Positions 54,380-63,513 of a DNA stretch of 64,000 nt are shown piece by piece (the stretch's first letter is position 1; every line of letters begins with the position of its first letter). Origin of the DNA: Thalassoglobus sp. JC818 (GTDB taxonomy: Bacteria > Planctomycetota > Planctomycetia > Planctomycetales > Planctomycetaceae); contig NZ_JBFEFI010000001.1 of the NCBI RefSeq assembly GCF_040717535.1, forward strand, positions 62,001 through 126,000. Reading direction: 5' to 3'. The translations under genes were made by a program, and so were the position numbers. Under the pieces are notes generated by a model, which was not told the origin of the DNA, did not search any database, and saw only the letters and a program-made list of their open reading frames with translations.

Positions 54380-55489
54380 TTAATCACGCGGGGGAGTCGT
54401 TTCCCGTCGAACATTCTTCGCTTCCCATGCTCTCACGCGACGGCGAGCTTGATCGAAAATGCGCTCGTAGTTTCCTTTGAGTAAGAGGTGCCTGGACTCC
54501 GGCGTCAATTCTGCCAACAGAGGTTGGTACATTTCGTAAACTTCGAGGTACTGGTCCTGTGTTTTCGGCCCGACACAATCAGTCCCAAATAAAAAGCGTG
54601 TCGGGAAGCGGTTGATGAGGTCAGCCGTTGCTTTAATTGCTTCCGGTTTTCCGACCAGGTACTTCGCGGTTTCGTCCCATGAAATGTCAAAGTGGATGTT
54701 CTTGGACTCTCGCTCACGTAATCCCCGTTCAGCCATCGCTAATTGATCCTTGACCGGCCTGACAACACGGCCCAAACCAATGTGTGCCCAGATGATGGTC
54801 GTCTCGGGATGTCGATCGGCAAGTTCTTTCAGCTTCACCACGATATAGGGATCTTGATCCGGGCGAGGGAAGGGGGTGTCGACATCGCAATGCAGGACAA
54901 CCGGCAGTCCGACCTCGGCGGCGAATTCCAGAATACGATCCAGAGCTTTGTTCTCGAGCGTGGCGACTTCGCCCGAGATCTTCGAAGAGACGAATTCCTT
55001 ATGGATCGAGAATTCCCCGATACCTGAAAAGACTCCAGGAAATGTCATCAAAACTCGACGAATGTGATCGGCGGCATACATGTCGGTCGGATTAAATCCG
55101 GTGATCATGGGATCAAACCGCTTTCGCTCTTCAGGCGAGAGACGCAGATACTCGTGAGCGATGATCGCATCGGTGAATGAGTAATAGTAGAGCGGGGCAT
55201 CGGTCTGGGTGTAGTACGTCGGCGCAAAGTCTCCGGTGTTGGCGTACATCCATTGTTGCTGCAATGGAATTCCACACACCATGCTTCGCCCCACCTTACC
55301 ATCCATGAGCTTCAGAAACTCCGACAAACTGGGGCCTTCCTGGACATAGTTCGTCAGGTGAAAGTGCGAGTCGTGAAAGAGAAAGTCGTCGTCGGATTCC
55401 GGTTCAGCCGCAATCACTGTATGTGAAAGACAGCACAGCGAAATGACGAAAACACTCCACTTCAATGAGTGCAGCAAGGAGCGATACAT
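54380..55489 (-). CDS. secreted amidohydrolase (amidohydrolase_2 family)
   Basis: 369-residue exported TIM-barrel metal hydrolase. Signal peptide (SVFVISLCCLSHTVIA), metal HxH in HFHL (His42, His44), His in VVLHCDVDTPF and TIIWAHIGLGR, and the final Asp in FGTDCVGP. Family members cleave C-N, C-O or C-C bonds of small acids. AGGAAG sits close before the ATG. It is on the same strand as the LRR protein and the large secreted protein upstream, with gaps of 144-175 bases. Confidence 0.85.
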   Translation of the reverse strand: MYRSLLHSLKWSVFVISLCCLSHTVIAAEPESDDDFLFHDSHFHLTNYVQEGPSLSEFLKLMDGKVGRSMVCGIPLQQQWMYANTGDFAPTYYTQTDAPLYYYSFTDAIIAHEYLRLSPEERKRFDPMITGFNPTDMYAADHIRRVLMTFPGVFSGIGEFSIHKEFVSSKISGEVATLENKALDRILEFAAEVGLPVVLHCDVDTPFPRPDQDPYIVVKLKELADRHPETTIIWAHIGLGRVVRPVKDQLAMAERGLRERESKNIHFDISWDETAKYLVGKPEAIKATADLINRFPTRFLFGTDCVGPKTQDQYLEVYEMYQPLLAELTPESRHLLLKGNYERIFDQARRRVRAWEAKNVRRETTPPRD

Positions 55490-55633
55490 TGAATCTTCCT
55501 GGTTGATGAACCGGCTGCGAATTGAGCTGCCTTGAACCGCCAGCGATCGACGTGATTACGAACTCTCAGTGTGACTCATCTCAATGTGACACAAGTCGGA
55601 ATCCTCTGCAGCATTCCGAGACACTGCGAGACC

Positions 55634-57793
55634 TTATTTCGGGATACGGATGTAAATCTGATGGAACTCATCCTGAACTGAAGGAATCGGCTCGCGAGGA
55701 GTCAGGTTCATCACCAGATCGTGGTCCAGTTGCTGTACACGATATTTCCAACCTTCCGGGAGATGCTGAAACTCCTCGCCCAGTGTTGCGAGCTGATCGG
55801 CCGGAATCTTGTGTCCTTGCAAAACGTAGACATGACCATCGGGATCAATGAGTTGGTAAATCGAGCTGCCTGCTTTCCAAAGTAGGTTCTGATACTTTGC
55901 GGGGTTGAACACCGTGTACTTTGGAATCTCCAGTGTTCCTGCTGGAAGGTGGGCTCCAAAGACCATCTTGATACCAGCCACCTCCACCGGTTCAGAGGCC
56001 ATCACCCCCACTTCATCCATCGACCACCATTGTGGTCCGTTCTTTTGAACAGAATTCGCACCAAAATCCGCGGCGATCTCTTGAACGTCAAGATTGTTCC
56101 ACCAGTCCAGATCGGCTGGGGCGAGAGGTGAGGTGCTGTAAATGTCGTTTCCATTCTCTCCGTAGTTGAAGACGAGTTCGCAATACAAATATCCACGCGA
56201 ATCCTTCAAGCTCTGCATCGTCAATGATTTCTGTTGACCGTTCCCGGTTGTCATCATGATTTGACTGTCTTGCTCATCATTCATCGTGACCTCGAATTCT
56301 TCTTTCGTCGTATAGAAACCGCGTGGGAAGTATTCCCCCATCACACTCTTTCCAGTGCCAGCTTTGACAATGTTGTCCGGACGTTCCGCCCAGCCTGGAT
56401 TGTTGCCCATAATTCGCAAGATCAACATTCCGAAGTCTGAACGGTTTCGAGAATCGGCAAGTCCCTCGCCCCGCGGACTCCACTGAACCCAGGCCACCCC
56501 GTTCTCAAACGTCGCATTGGCAGGTCGGTCTTCCGGTCGACTGACAACAATTGTGTATTGGCGATTCTCGTCAAGAGGGATCTGGAAATCGGTCAGACCG
56601 TCAACGACTTGTCCACTCGGAACCGATTCGCAGCTGACAAGAGACCAATATTGTGTCTGCGTTTCAGGAATTGTCGTTGCACCACGATCATCGGCGCCCG
56701 CATAAGTGTCGGGAAACGTCGGCATCTTCCCTTTCATGACATAGACCGGACCGAATTTCCGTGACAAATACGTCACGAGGTAGGGGCCTTCGCCTCCTCC
56801 TTCAACAGGTCCATCAAAGGGAATTTTGGCGCGATCTTCTGAAGACTTGAATGCTCCCACGACGCCGTACTGAATCGTCGTGAACTTCTCCCACTCGGGT
56901 GGATTTCGAGCCGGAGCGGTCGCTGGAGATAATGCTGGATCGTTGTCTTCAGCATGCACGAGTTGAACCCACTGATCCGTGGTCATGGGCTGTGTGGTTT
57001 CCCCCACGATCGGCCGTCCAAACTGCTCGATCACCTGTTCTTGCGAGAGTTCCGTCCCGTCAGTGAGTCTTCCAGTGTACGTCGGAAAACCTTGCCCGCC
57101 GAACGATGTAGCAGGCGGTCCCCAACCGGTTCCGTCCTGATCCTGATCGGGCAAATAGATTCGAATCACGCCTTGAATCTCTTTCCCTTCCCGACCGACA
57201 TACAACGTATTCGGGCCCCGGTGACCTGGATTCTCGGGTGGGTCTTTCGCCAGAACCTGAATGGTGAAATCTCGATGTTCGTTCAATCGATCTTCCCCAG
57301 AGACAAACGGATTGATCGAACCGGAGTCGGGCTCAATCTCATGCCCTTTGAGTGATTCGCCGAAAGCAACAAACGTATTCCGTTCAAATTTGTAGAGAGC
57401 AAATTGAAAGAACCTTGCGTACGGAAAGCTTCCTTGCAAGTTCATCGAACTGCCTGCAGGCAGAGCGAAGCGTCCGATGAAATACGTCGACCGCATATCC
57501 GGCCAGAGATTGGGATTCTGAATCGGCTTGGGATTCTCCAGATAGTTCCAGTAAACCCAGCCTCTTGGTCCCTGAAACAGTCCGTCGTGGCCATACCGTT
57601 CGTCAGTCCGAATCGTGCTCTCCAGCGAGCGATCCCCAAATCGAAGCGGATTGGATGGAATCCGCAAAGGGTGGCGACTTTGATTCGTAGACTGGGCGAG
57701 AAGACTTTGACTCCCAATAGCGAACACGAGAGAGAGCGTCCAACAGGCGCCTATAACCTGGAGCCTTTTCCACCGGCCGAAATGCTTATGCAT
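55634..57793 (-). CDS. large secreted protein of unknown function (two domains)
   Basis: 719 residues with a signal peptide (WTLSLVFAIGSQSLLAQ) and no membrane segment. The N-terminal 450 residues are beta-rich, with aromatic motifs (GPRGWVYWNYL, YFIGRFALPAGSSMNLQG, YARFFQFALYKFERN). The C-terminal 130 residues (PDGHVYVLQGHKI, LPEGWKYRVQQLDHDLVMNL, VQDEFHQIYIR) match a domain I recall at the end of other secreted bacterial proteins of unknown role. GGAG precedes the ATG at 57793. I can assign no function. It is separated by 455 bases from the PepSY/ApbE cluster, so may be independently expressed. Confidence 0.7.
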   Translation of the reverse strand: MHKHFGRWKRLQVIGACWTLSLVFAIGSQSLLAQSTNQSRHPLRIPSNPLRFGDRSLESTIRTDERYGHDGLFQGPRGWVYWNYLENPKPIQNPNLWPDMRSTYFIGRFALPAGSSMNLQGSFPYARFFQFALYKFERNTFVAFGESLKGHEIEPDSGSINPFVSGEDRLNEHRDFTIQVLAKDPPENPGHRGPNTLYVGREGKEIQGVIRIYLPDQDQDGTGWGPPATSFGGQGFPTYTGRLTDGTELSQEQVIEQFGRPIVGETTQPMTTDQWVQLVHAEDNDPALSPATAPARNPPEWEKFTTIQYGVVGAFKSSEDRAKIPFDGPVEGGGEGPYLVTYLSRKFGPVYVMKGKMPTFPDTYAGADDRGATTIPETQTQYWSLVSCESVPSGQVVDGLTDFQIPLDENRQYTIVVSRPEDRPANATFENGVAWVQWSPRGEGLADSRNRSDFGMLILRIMGNNPGWAERPDNIVKAGTGKSVMGEYFPRGFYTTKEEFEVTMNDEQDSQIMMTTGNGQQKSLTMQSLKDSRGYLYCELVFNYGENGNDIYSTSPLAPADLDWWNNLDVQEIAADFGANSVQKNGPQWWSMDEVGVMASEPVEVAGIKMVFGAHLPAGTLEIPKYTVFNPAKYQNLLWKAGSSIYQLIDPDGHVYVLQGHKIPADQLATLGEEFQHLPEGWKYRVQQLDHDLVMNLTPREPIPSVQDEFHQIYIRIPK

Positions 57794-58248
57794 TGACGAT
57801 CTCCACAATCGGGATAATGACCATCCATTTCTCAATCAAATCGCTGCGATTCTCTGCCGATATTAAAGCAGATTCAATTCAAGTTTGTAGCGATGCGGTC
57901 AAGCAAACGCTTCTTCCGGACAAAGAAACGACGACGGGGCAGGGGAGAAAAACCTACAGGAAGCTCTCAGCGAGTTGCCCTTCGATAACTCGATCTTCGA
58001 CTGCTTTCGAGAGCGGTCGGCGCGTCTAGAGCACTGATTTTGGAATCCGATCAATCAGCGACTCATTCAAATGATAGCTCCACACCTAAGCACAAGACAG
58101 CAGCGATTGTCATTCGCCAGAATCAGAGTGCCGGAGTCACTTGCGGAATGATTCGGATGAAGGTTCGAGAAAGAGGTCACATACGAGGGACGATTCGAAC
58201 ACTTGAGTCCGTTGCCATAGTGGCTCTCGATGGCACCAACGGAAGGAA
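57794..58248. other. intergenic, no gene seen
   Basis: 455 bases between the large secreted protein and the PepSY gene on the same strand. Open frames here give low-complexity, motif-free translations and I reject them. The promoter of the large secreted protein is presumably near 57800-57900. Confidence 0.45.
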
Positions 58249-58935
58249 TTACGGAACCCAGATGGCCCATGCAGCGACGAGAACAATCGTTCCCGCGAAT
58301 GCGGTGATTACTCCGGAGAGTCGGCGGCGACGCAGGTAGAACAACAGACCGAAACCGGAAATCGACAGGAGCATCGTGAGAATGGCCGAAATATCAATGA
58401 CCAGACTCCATTCCGCTCCCGTGTCTCGGCCCTTGTGCAGGTCGTTCATCACAGCCATCAAACCGCTCGCAGTTTCTGTCAGCATGTAATCCCCGGTTTC
58501 GTGATCGAGGAAAATATCTGCCGCGTAGCCCGGCCCTTTGAATACGATCATACACTCAAATTCGTCGACTTCGAATTCGGTCACGCGTCCCTTGAGGTGA
58601 TGCTCCGCACGGAGCCATTCAGCGATGGCAAGCTCGTCGACCGTGATATTCAACTCCGATTCATCGTCCTGCGGACCTGACGGACTTTCGACAACGATTC
58701 CAATGACCGAATCGGGAATCTGTCCATCCAAGTCGCGCATCGTTTGCTCACCAGCTCCGAACCAGGTTGGATGGTTCAGAGTAATCCCAGTGAACGCGAA
58801 GAACATTAGAGTGGCGAAACCGAACATCGAGAAGTAGATGTGAACCCATCGAAATGCAGCTGCGCTCGCTGCATACAATTTCCGCTTTCGCACAGGTCTC
58901 GGAGTTTCGTCGACGAGACCGGTTGACGTGACCAT
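58249..58935 (-). CDS. PepSY-domain membrane protein
   Basis: 228-residue inner-membrane protein: a helix after a charged N-terminus (FRWVHIYFSMFGFATLMFFA, about 28-48) with the PepSY-TM histidines, a periplasmic PepSY-like region (about 60-165; ADIFLDHETGDYMLTETASG) with a second helix-proximal histidine (MNDLHKGRDTG), and two C-terminal helices. Such proteins carry electrons or heme and often pair with ApbE. It begins 76 bases after the ApbE stop on the same strand. Confidence 0.82.
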   Translation of the reverse strand: MVTSTGLVDETPRPVRKRKLYAASAAAFRWVHIYFSMFGFATLMFFAFTGITLNHPTWFGAGEQTMRDLDGQIPDSVIGIVVESPSGPQDDESELNITVDELAIAEWLRAEHHLKGRVTEFEVDEFECMIVFKGPGYAADIFLDHETGDYMLTETASGLMAVMNDLHKGRDTGAEWSLVIDISAILTMLLSISGFGLLFYLRRRRLSGVITAFAGTIVLVAAWAIWVP

Positions 58936-59011
58936 AAAATGAATTCCACAAGCAGAAATCGATTCTCAAACGATAGAGGCTCTCATCGAGAGCGGGAGGC
59001 AACTTAACAGT

Positions 59012-60568
59012 TTATTCCGAGGGTTGCGAATTGGACCATGGCACATACCGATAGGAAACTTGATCGATTTCCTGATTGCCTTCGAGTTTCTGAATGTCGA
59101 TTGGATCACTGCCAAGCTGGACCGATTTCCGAATAATCTGATACGTCCCGTGTTCGCGGGCAGCTTCCAGGCAGAGTGTGTACTGACCGGGAGGCAGCTT
59201 CTTTCCCAAATTGTCTGTTCCATCGAAGTGAGCACTATACTCTCCCGCCCCACGGGTCGCCGAGGAAGTAGTCTCGATCAGATTTGTCTCTTCGACGATT
59301 CTTCGAAGTCGGTCGCTGCGGTACCAGCGAGTCAAATCTCGATACCACCTTGGCCCCGGTTGTGTTTTCATCATCCACAAGACAGATGTTTTCACCGGGT
59401 AACCATCTTGGTCTTCAAGCCAGACTGCGACGTACGGGCGCCGATATCGTCCACCGGATTGCCGCGGCAAACTGAAGTCAACGAAAAGCCCATTGGTCGG
59501 TTTCTTCTCTTCGACAGAGTCTTCAGCTGCTTCTTCCTCGTCTTCTTGAAACACAACAAAGCTTAACTGCGTGCGAGATTCATTCGTTGGCCACCCCGAA
59601 GAGAAAGCCACGATTCCCCGTTCGTCAGCAATCAAACACTCATAACCCGGGAGGGTTTCAATCAATCGAATCCCTTCACGCACTCCGAGAACGCTGACAG
59701 ATGTCGCAGCTGCGTCGGCTTCCATCGCAGTGGGCGCAATGACCGTGGCACTGACGACTTCCTTCACAGGCTGCCCGTCACACGGGTTTAAGATGTGTGA
59801 GTGTTTGTGGCCATCAATTTCGAAGTTGCGGTGATAGCCTCCACTCGTCGCCAAACCAACTTCCCCGACGACTTCCACCTTCGCGAGCGGAGTTGCCCCG
59901 ATTGCTGGATTCGCTGGATCGGCAATAGAAACTGTCAGCGACTCTTGACCGGTCTTACGCAGATCCCCACCAATATTGACAGTCACCTGCCGCACCTGTG
60001 GAAAACGAGTTGTGATCAATTGGTTGACAGAATCGAGGATATAGCCTTTGGCAAGTCCATCGAGGCTGATTTGAAGATCATCGCTGCGATCGAAAATATT
60101 GTTCGCCTGCTGTTGCCACGGTTTTGAACCTAGCTGTTTAACGATCCCATCGAGAAGCTCTTGTGGTGGAACTTTTTGATCTTTCTCAGCCTGCTTCCAA
60201 ACAGCAGTGAACGCACCGGAGCGAACGTCGAATGCTCCTCCCGTGCGCTGCCTCCATTGCTCGGCCTGAGTCAGAACGATCGCCAAGTCATCCGAAACTC
60301 CTGCAGTTAACTCTCCGCGTTGCCATCGCATCAACTCGCTATCAACTTTGTACCGACTTAAGACCTGATCAAGACGACCGATTTCGGCAAGCACGGTTGA
60401 CTCGACCTGCTCGGCCAACTCTTTTGAGTCGGCTTCGACACGTAGTTCAAACGATGTCCCTAACACGTTCTCGTGGAAGAACTGAAATTCTTCGGCAAGT
60501 GTAGAAGCTGCTGGCAGCAAAGCACCGAAGAGGGCCAGTAGCGGCAGAAGAGTTCTGATCGTATTCAT
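59012..60568 (-). CDS. apbE: FAD:protein FMN transferase fused to DUF2271
   Basis: 518 residues. A signal peptide (LLPLLALFGALLPAASTLAE) is followed by an ApbE domain (about 30-330) that covalently attaches FMN to Thr/Ser of exported partner proteins: LDGLAKGYILD, VNIGGDLRKTG, TSGGYHRNFEIDGHKHSHIL and MEADAAATSVSVLG are the catalytic signatures. A DUF2271 domain follows (about 370-515; YRRPYVAVWLEDQDGYPVKT, GQYTLCLEAAREHGTY). The ATG at 60568 starts the signal peptide; the frame is open further upstream. It lies between the PQQ propeller and the PepSY gene. Confidence 0.9.
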   Translation of the reverse strand: MNTIRTLLPLLALFGALLPAASTLAEEFQFFHENVLGTSFELRVEADSKELAEQVESTVLAEIGRLDQVLSRYKVDSELMRWQRGELTAGVSDDLAIVLTQAEQWRQRTGGAFDVRSGAFTAVWKQAEKDQKVPPQELLDGIVKQLGSKPWQQQANNIFDRSDDLQISLDGLAKGYILDSVNQLITTRFPQVRQVTVNIGGDLRKTGQESLTVSIADPANPAIGATPLAKVEVVGEVGLATSGGYHRNFEIDGHKHSHILNPCDGQPVKEVVSATVIAPTAMEADAAATSVSVLGVREGIRLIETLPGYECLIADERGIVAFSSGWPTNESRTQLSFVVFQEDEEEAAEDSVEEKKPTNGLFVDFSLPRQSGGRYRRPYVAVWLEDQDGYPVKTSVLWMMKTQPGPRWYRDLTRWYRSDRLRRIVEETNLIETTSSATRGAGEYSAHFDGTDNLGKKLPPGQYTLCLEAAREHGTYQIIRKSVQLGSDPIDIQKLEGNQEIDQVSYRYVPWSNSQPSE

Positions 60569-60799
60569 GAAATAATGATCTTCTGTATAAAAACAAGAAC
60601 GAAGCTGTCGTAACGGAAGCGAGTCGATGAAGGCTGCTCGATTCAAATTGGAATCTAGCACTGCGTCCACTCACTCCGAAAACTCTTTCATCCGCTCGTT
60701 GGAATCACTCGATCAACGGCCATGTGAGGCACCCCACTTCGGTCCCAACTCAGCATCCGCATCCAATTTCGAAGTGGATTCGAACGCGATCGGTAGCGC

Positions 60800-62338
60800 T
60801 CAACCAGCTTTGACAGAGAACAATTTCTCACCAGTCCGTAAGATCACCCGGTCACCTGCGAGGATGGCTGCATAGATCGTTAAACCATTTTCTGTGTCGC
60901 CAGATTCTGATGCTGTAGGAATTTCCAATTCAGTAATCATCTCGTTCGAATCACCAATTCCCCCGATGACGAGTTTTCCATCTTTGAGTGGAAGAAATAT
61001 CCGTTGATTCATCGCAATCGGTGTCGCCCAGACGCTTCCTCCAACTCGTTCGGCGTACATTTCTTCTCCCGAACTTGCGTCGACACAATACATCACTCCG
61101 GTGCGGTTAATGAAGAAACAACGGCCCTCAGCCATGATTGGCGAGCCAAAAGAACTCGTCGCACGTTTGGATTGCCAAAGATAATTCGCTTGCCAGTCTC
61201 CGTTAGAGTTCCTGGCGATTTGAACAATCCCGTTCGATTGTGCAGCTCTACCCGATTCAGACTCTCCGCGACCATCAGTTGCCCCGATCAGAAATTGACC
61301 GTTCCCAACTGGAATTGGTGTCGGTGTTGTATTTCCGGAAATCTCATCGAATTGCCACAGTCGATCTCCTGTGCCCGGATCAATTCCAACGAGCATTCCC
61401 GATCCGCTGAAAACGAGATGCTGAGCACTCTCAACATCAACGAGTCGCGGACTTGACCAACTGGTGACACCTAAGCCTTCAACCTTCCAAATGTTCTCAC
61501 CCGTCGATTTATCAACGGCAAGAATGTAAGGCTCGGTGCTCCGTTCGACCCACACAAAAACGGAATCCTTCGATTGCTCCAAAGAAGAACCGATCCCGTG
61601 CCGTGCATCGATCGCGCCGTAATCTGCAACAAGGTCTCGCTGCCAGCGGACTTCCCCCTCATGCGACAGAGCGATTACGTTGCCACCTTCAAAAAAGGCG
61701 ATCACACCCGCTTCATCGACGACAGGTGTCGGGGCCGCTTTACTGACATAGTTGGAGCTTTCCTGCGGTGTTGCATTCGGAAACTCATGTTTCCAGCGTT
61801 GTTTGCCAGTCTCCAATGTGAACGCAGAAACTCTTAGCGTTTCTTTATTCTCACCGGAAACAGAAGTGACATACAGAGCGCCATTCCAGGCTACCGGGCT
61901 GGACTGCCCATAGCCCTCAACGTCAGTTGTCCATTCAAGTTCGTACTCACCTTCGTCATTGTGACCTGATTCACCTGTGCGTTGCACTCTTCCCCCGTCT
62001 TGAAACGAACTCCAGTCGTCCGATGCGGCGGAGCGATTACCGATAAGCAGCGACAACAGTGAAGTAAGCACAATGACTTGATGAAGATCACCGAGCATGC
62101 GGGTGTTGATCTGACGAAAATCGTTTGTCACGCGGGTTCTCCCAAACATTCCAGTAAATTGTTGACTTCCGATGCTCGTTCTATTTAGCGCAGCCACCGG
62201 AGGGAACTGACGACTGCGTGGCTTGAAGCGTGTTAGTCGCCGTTGAACTGAGAAGTGAACAGCTTTACAGAGCATCATGAAGATGCCTACCGCCAGGAAT
62301 ATTTCCAGATGCAATGCGAGTAATTCGAATGAGTCCAT
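60800..62338 (-). CDS. PQQ-like beta-propeller protein, membrane-anchored or secreted
   Basis: 512 residues from the ATG at 62338, which follows AAAGGA with a 10-base gap. A first hydrophobic segment (FELLALHLEIFLAVGIFMML, 4-23), a basic linker, a second hydrophobic stretch (VIVLTSLLSLLIG, about 88-100) and then PQQ-type blades (YVTSVSGENKETLRVSAFTL, AVDKSTGENIWKVEG, MYCVDASSGEEMYAERVGGS). The ATG at 62098 (432 residues, secreted) is an alternative start, without a clear ribosome site. It is probably co-transcribed with the TPR, ApbE and PepSY genes. Confidence 0.8.
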   Translation of the reverse strand: MDSFELLALHLEIFLAVGIFMMLCKAVHFSVQRRLTRFKPRSRQFPPVAALNRTSIGSQQFTGMFGRTRVTNDFRQINTRMLGDLHQVIVLTSLLSLLIGNRSAASDDWSSFQDGGRVQRTGESGHNDEGEYELEWTTDVEGYGQSSPVAWNGALYVTSVSGENKETLRVSAFTLETGKQRWKHEFPNATPQESSNYVSKAAPTPVVDEAGVIAFFEGGNVIALSHEGEVRWQRDLVADYGAIDARHGIGSSLEQSKDSVFVWVERSTEPYILAVDKSTGENIWKVEGLGVTSWSSPRLVDVESAQHLVFSGSGMLVGIDPGTGDRLWQFDEISGNTTPTPIPVGNGQFLIGATDGRGESESGRAAQSNGIVQIARNSNGDWQANYLWQSKRATSSFGSPIMAEGRCFFINRTGVMYCVDASSGEEMYAERVGGSVWATPIAMNQRIFLPLKDGKLVIGGIGDSNEMITELEIPTASESGDTENGLTIYAAILAGDRVILRTGEKLFSVKAG

Positions 62339-62376
62339 CTCGAATCAATCCTTTCACATATCGATGCGAACACTTG

Positions 62377-63123
62377 TCAGCAGTCGCTCAGATACTCTCT
62401 CAGTTCGAGTTGAAGTAGCTTCTCACGACACAAAATCACCCGTCGGTAGTCACCGACACTCTGATACAGCTCAACAATTCGCTGCAAACACTTGTGACAA
62501 TTCACCTGTTTGATCTGCTCGATAGAAAGGTCTCGAACCAGTTCGTAAGCAGCATCTTCTCTCTGCTGGCCAACGAGCAGTTTCGCCAGTCCAATGCGAT
62601 AGCAAGCCCGTTCCGGTTCCAGCGAAATCGCGTGACGAGCCAATGCCTCAATAACACTTGATGGATATCCGCACCGGCCGACATAGTATCCCAGATCATA
62701 AAACGCCTGAGCATGATCGGGGTCCTTTTCTGTCGCAGTGCGAGCTGCTTGAAGCGCGAACCCCGGTTCACCGAGCGAGTCCAGTCCCGCCGCCACCTGC
62801 AGTAACAACTCCGTTGTGAGTACAGGTTCGTTGACTAAGTCGACCAAGAGATCGCGTCCAAGTTCCTCCTGTCCGACTCTCGCATACCCCAGAGCAAGGC
62901 AAACACGAGTCACGGATCGCAGAGGCACATAAAGAGTGGCTCGTTCAATCGCAGAGACAGAAACAGCGATTCGCCCGCGACTATATTGAATGAGACCGAG
63001 CAGCTCCCATCCGCGACCGTCTTCCTTCTTACGACGAAGGAATTCTTTGATCAACAGAAGTGAATTCTCAAACTCGCCTGCCTCATAGGCTTTAAGAGCA
63101 TCTTCGAACAAGCCAGTCATCAT
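62377..63123 (-). CDS. TPR-repeat protein
   Basis: 248-residue helical-repeat protein without signal peptide: FEDALKAYEAGEFENSLLLI, GWELLGLIQYSRGRIAVSVS, ATEKDPDHAQAFYDLGYYVG and RHAISLEPERACYRIGLAKL are TPR units, a scaffold for protein-protein contacts. A CxxC-like pair (CHKC) lies near the end. It is the first gene of the likely minus-strand set TPR - PQQ - ApbE - PepSY. I place the start at the ATG at 63123, since GGAA is well spaced; ATG at 63159 is an alternative. A Fur-like box lies about 250 bases upstream. Confidence 0.78.
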   Translation of the reverse strand: MMTGLFEDALKAYEAGEFENSLLLIKEFLRRKKEDGRGWELLGLIQYSRGRIAVSVSAIERATLYVPLRSVTRVCLALGYARVGQEELGRDLLVDLVNEPVLTTELLLQVAAGLDSLGEPGFALQAARTATEKDPDHAQAFYDLGYYVGRCGYPSSVIEALARHAISLEPERACYRIGLAKLLVGQQREDAAYELVRDLSIEQIKQVNCHKCLQRIVELYQSVGDYRRVILCREKLLQLELREYLSDC

Positions 63124-63513
63124 ACTGTCATTCCAAGAAGTACTAACCGATGGAAACATTCACCGTTGTCAACTTTCAGATGACACCTGAATTCAAGCTG
63201 CTCAAAGCAGAATGAATTTCTTCTGACACAATAAATTGCTGGCTGCCTGGGCAAATGGCCCTGGGTGGCTGGCTGATTTTTCGAGTTTGAGTGGCCGACC
63301 CTTTGAGCCGATACCTATACAAACTGGACAGTTAAGCAGAGAAACACGGCCCGAAGGCCACTTGATGCAACTGAGACTCATTCTCAACAAAGATGCGTGT
63401 TTGTCAAGTTGTGGGACGAACTGAAGAGGCATATCCCGAAACTTTTCGAACAAATGGCTCGCAATTACGAAATCGGCCGCATGGCAGGTCAGCCTGAAGC
63501 CATGATTGTCGGC
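63124..63513. other. intergenic region with the Fur-like box
   Basis: 390 bases between the edge gene stop and the TPR start, both minus strand. No gene seen; the Fur-like palindrome at 63372-63386 is the main feature. Confidence 0.4.
63372..63386. promoter_or_regulatory. Fur-box-like palindrome
   Basis: TGAGACTCATTCTCA matches the core bacterial Fur box TGAGAATnATTCTCA at all but one defined position and has perfect outer 5-base arms. It lies about 250 bases upstream of the TPR gene start. Iron-dependent repression of the TPR/PQQ/ApbE/PepSY cluster is inferred. Confidence 0.45.

Noticed and set aside
58180-58250. ATTCGAA-containing stretch that looks like a tRNA T-loop
   Set aside because: The flanking five-base stems do not pair and no acceptor or anticodon arms can be drawn.
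58040-58339. Basic, low-complexity frame upstream of and overlapping the PepSY gene 3' end
   Set aside because: Antisense in part to the PepSY gene and motif-free.
63241-63290. GGCTG/CCTGG-rich stretch as a repeat or terminator
   Set aside because: Only short, imperfect pairings; no consistent unit length.
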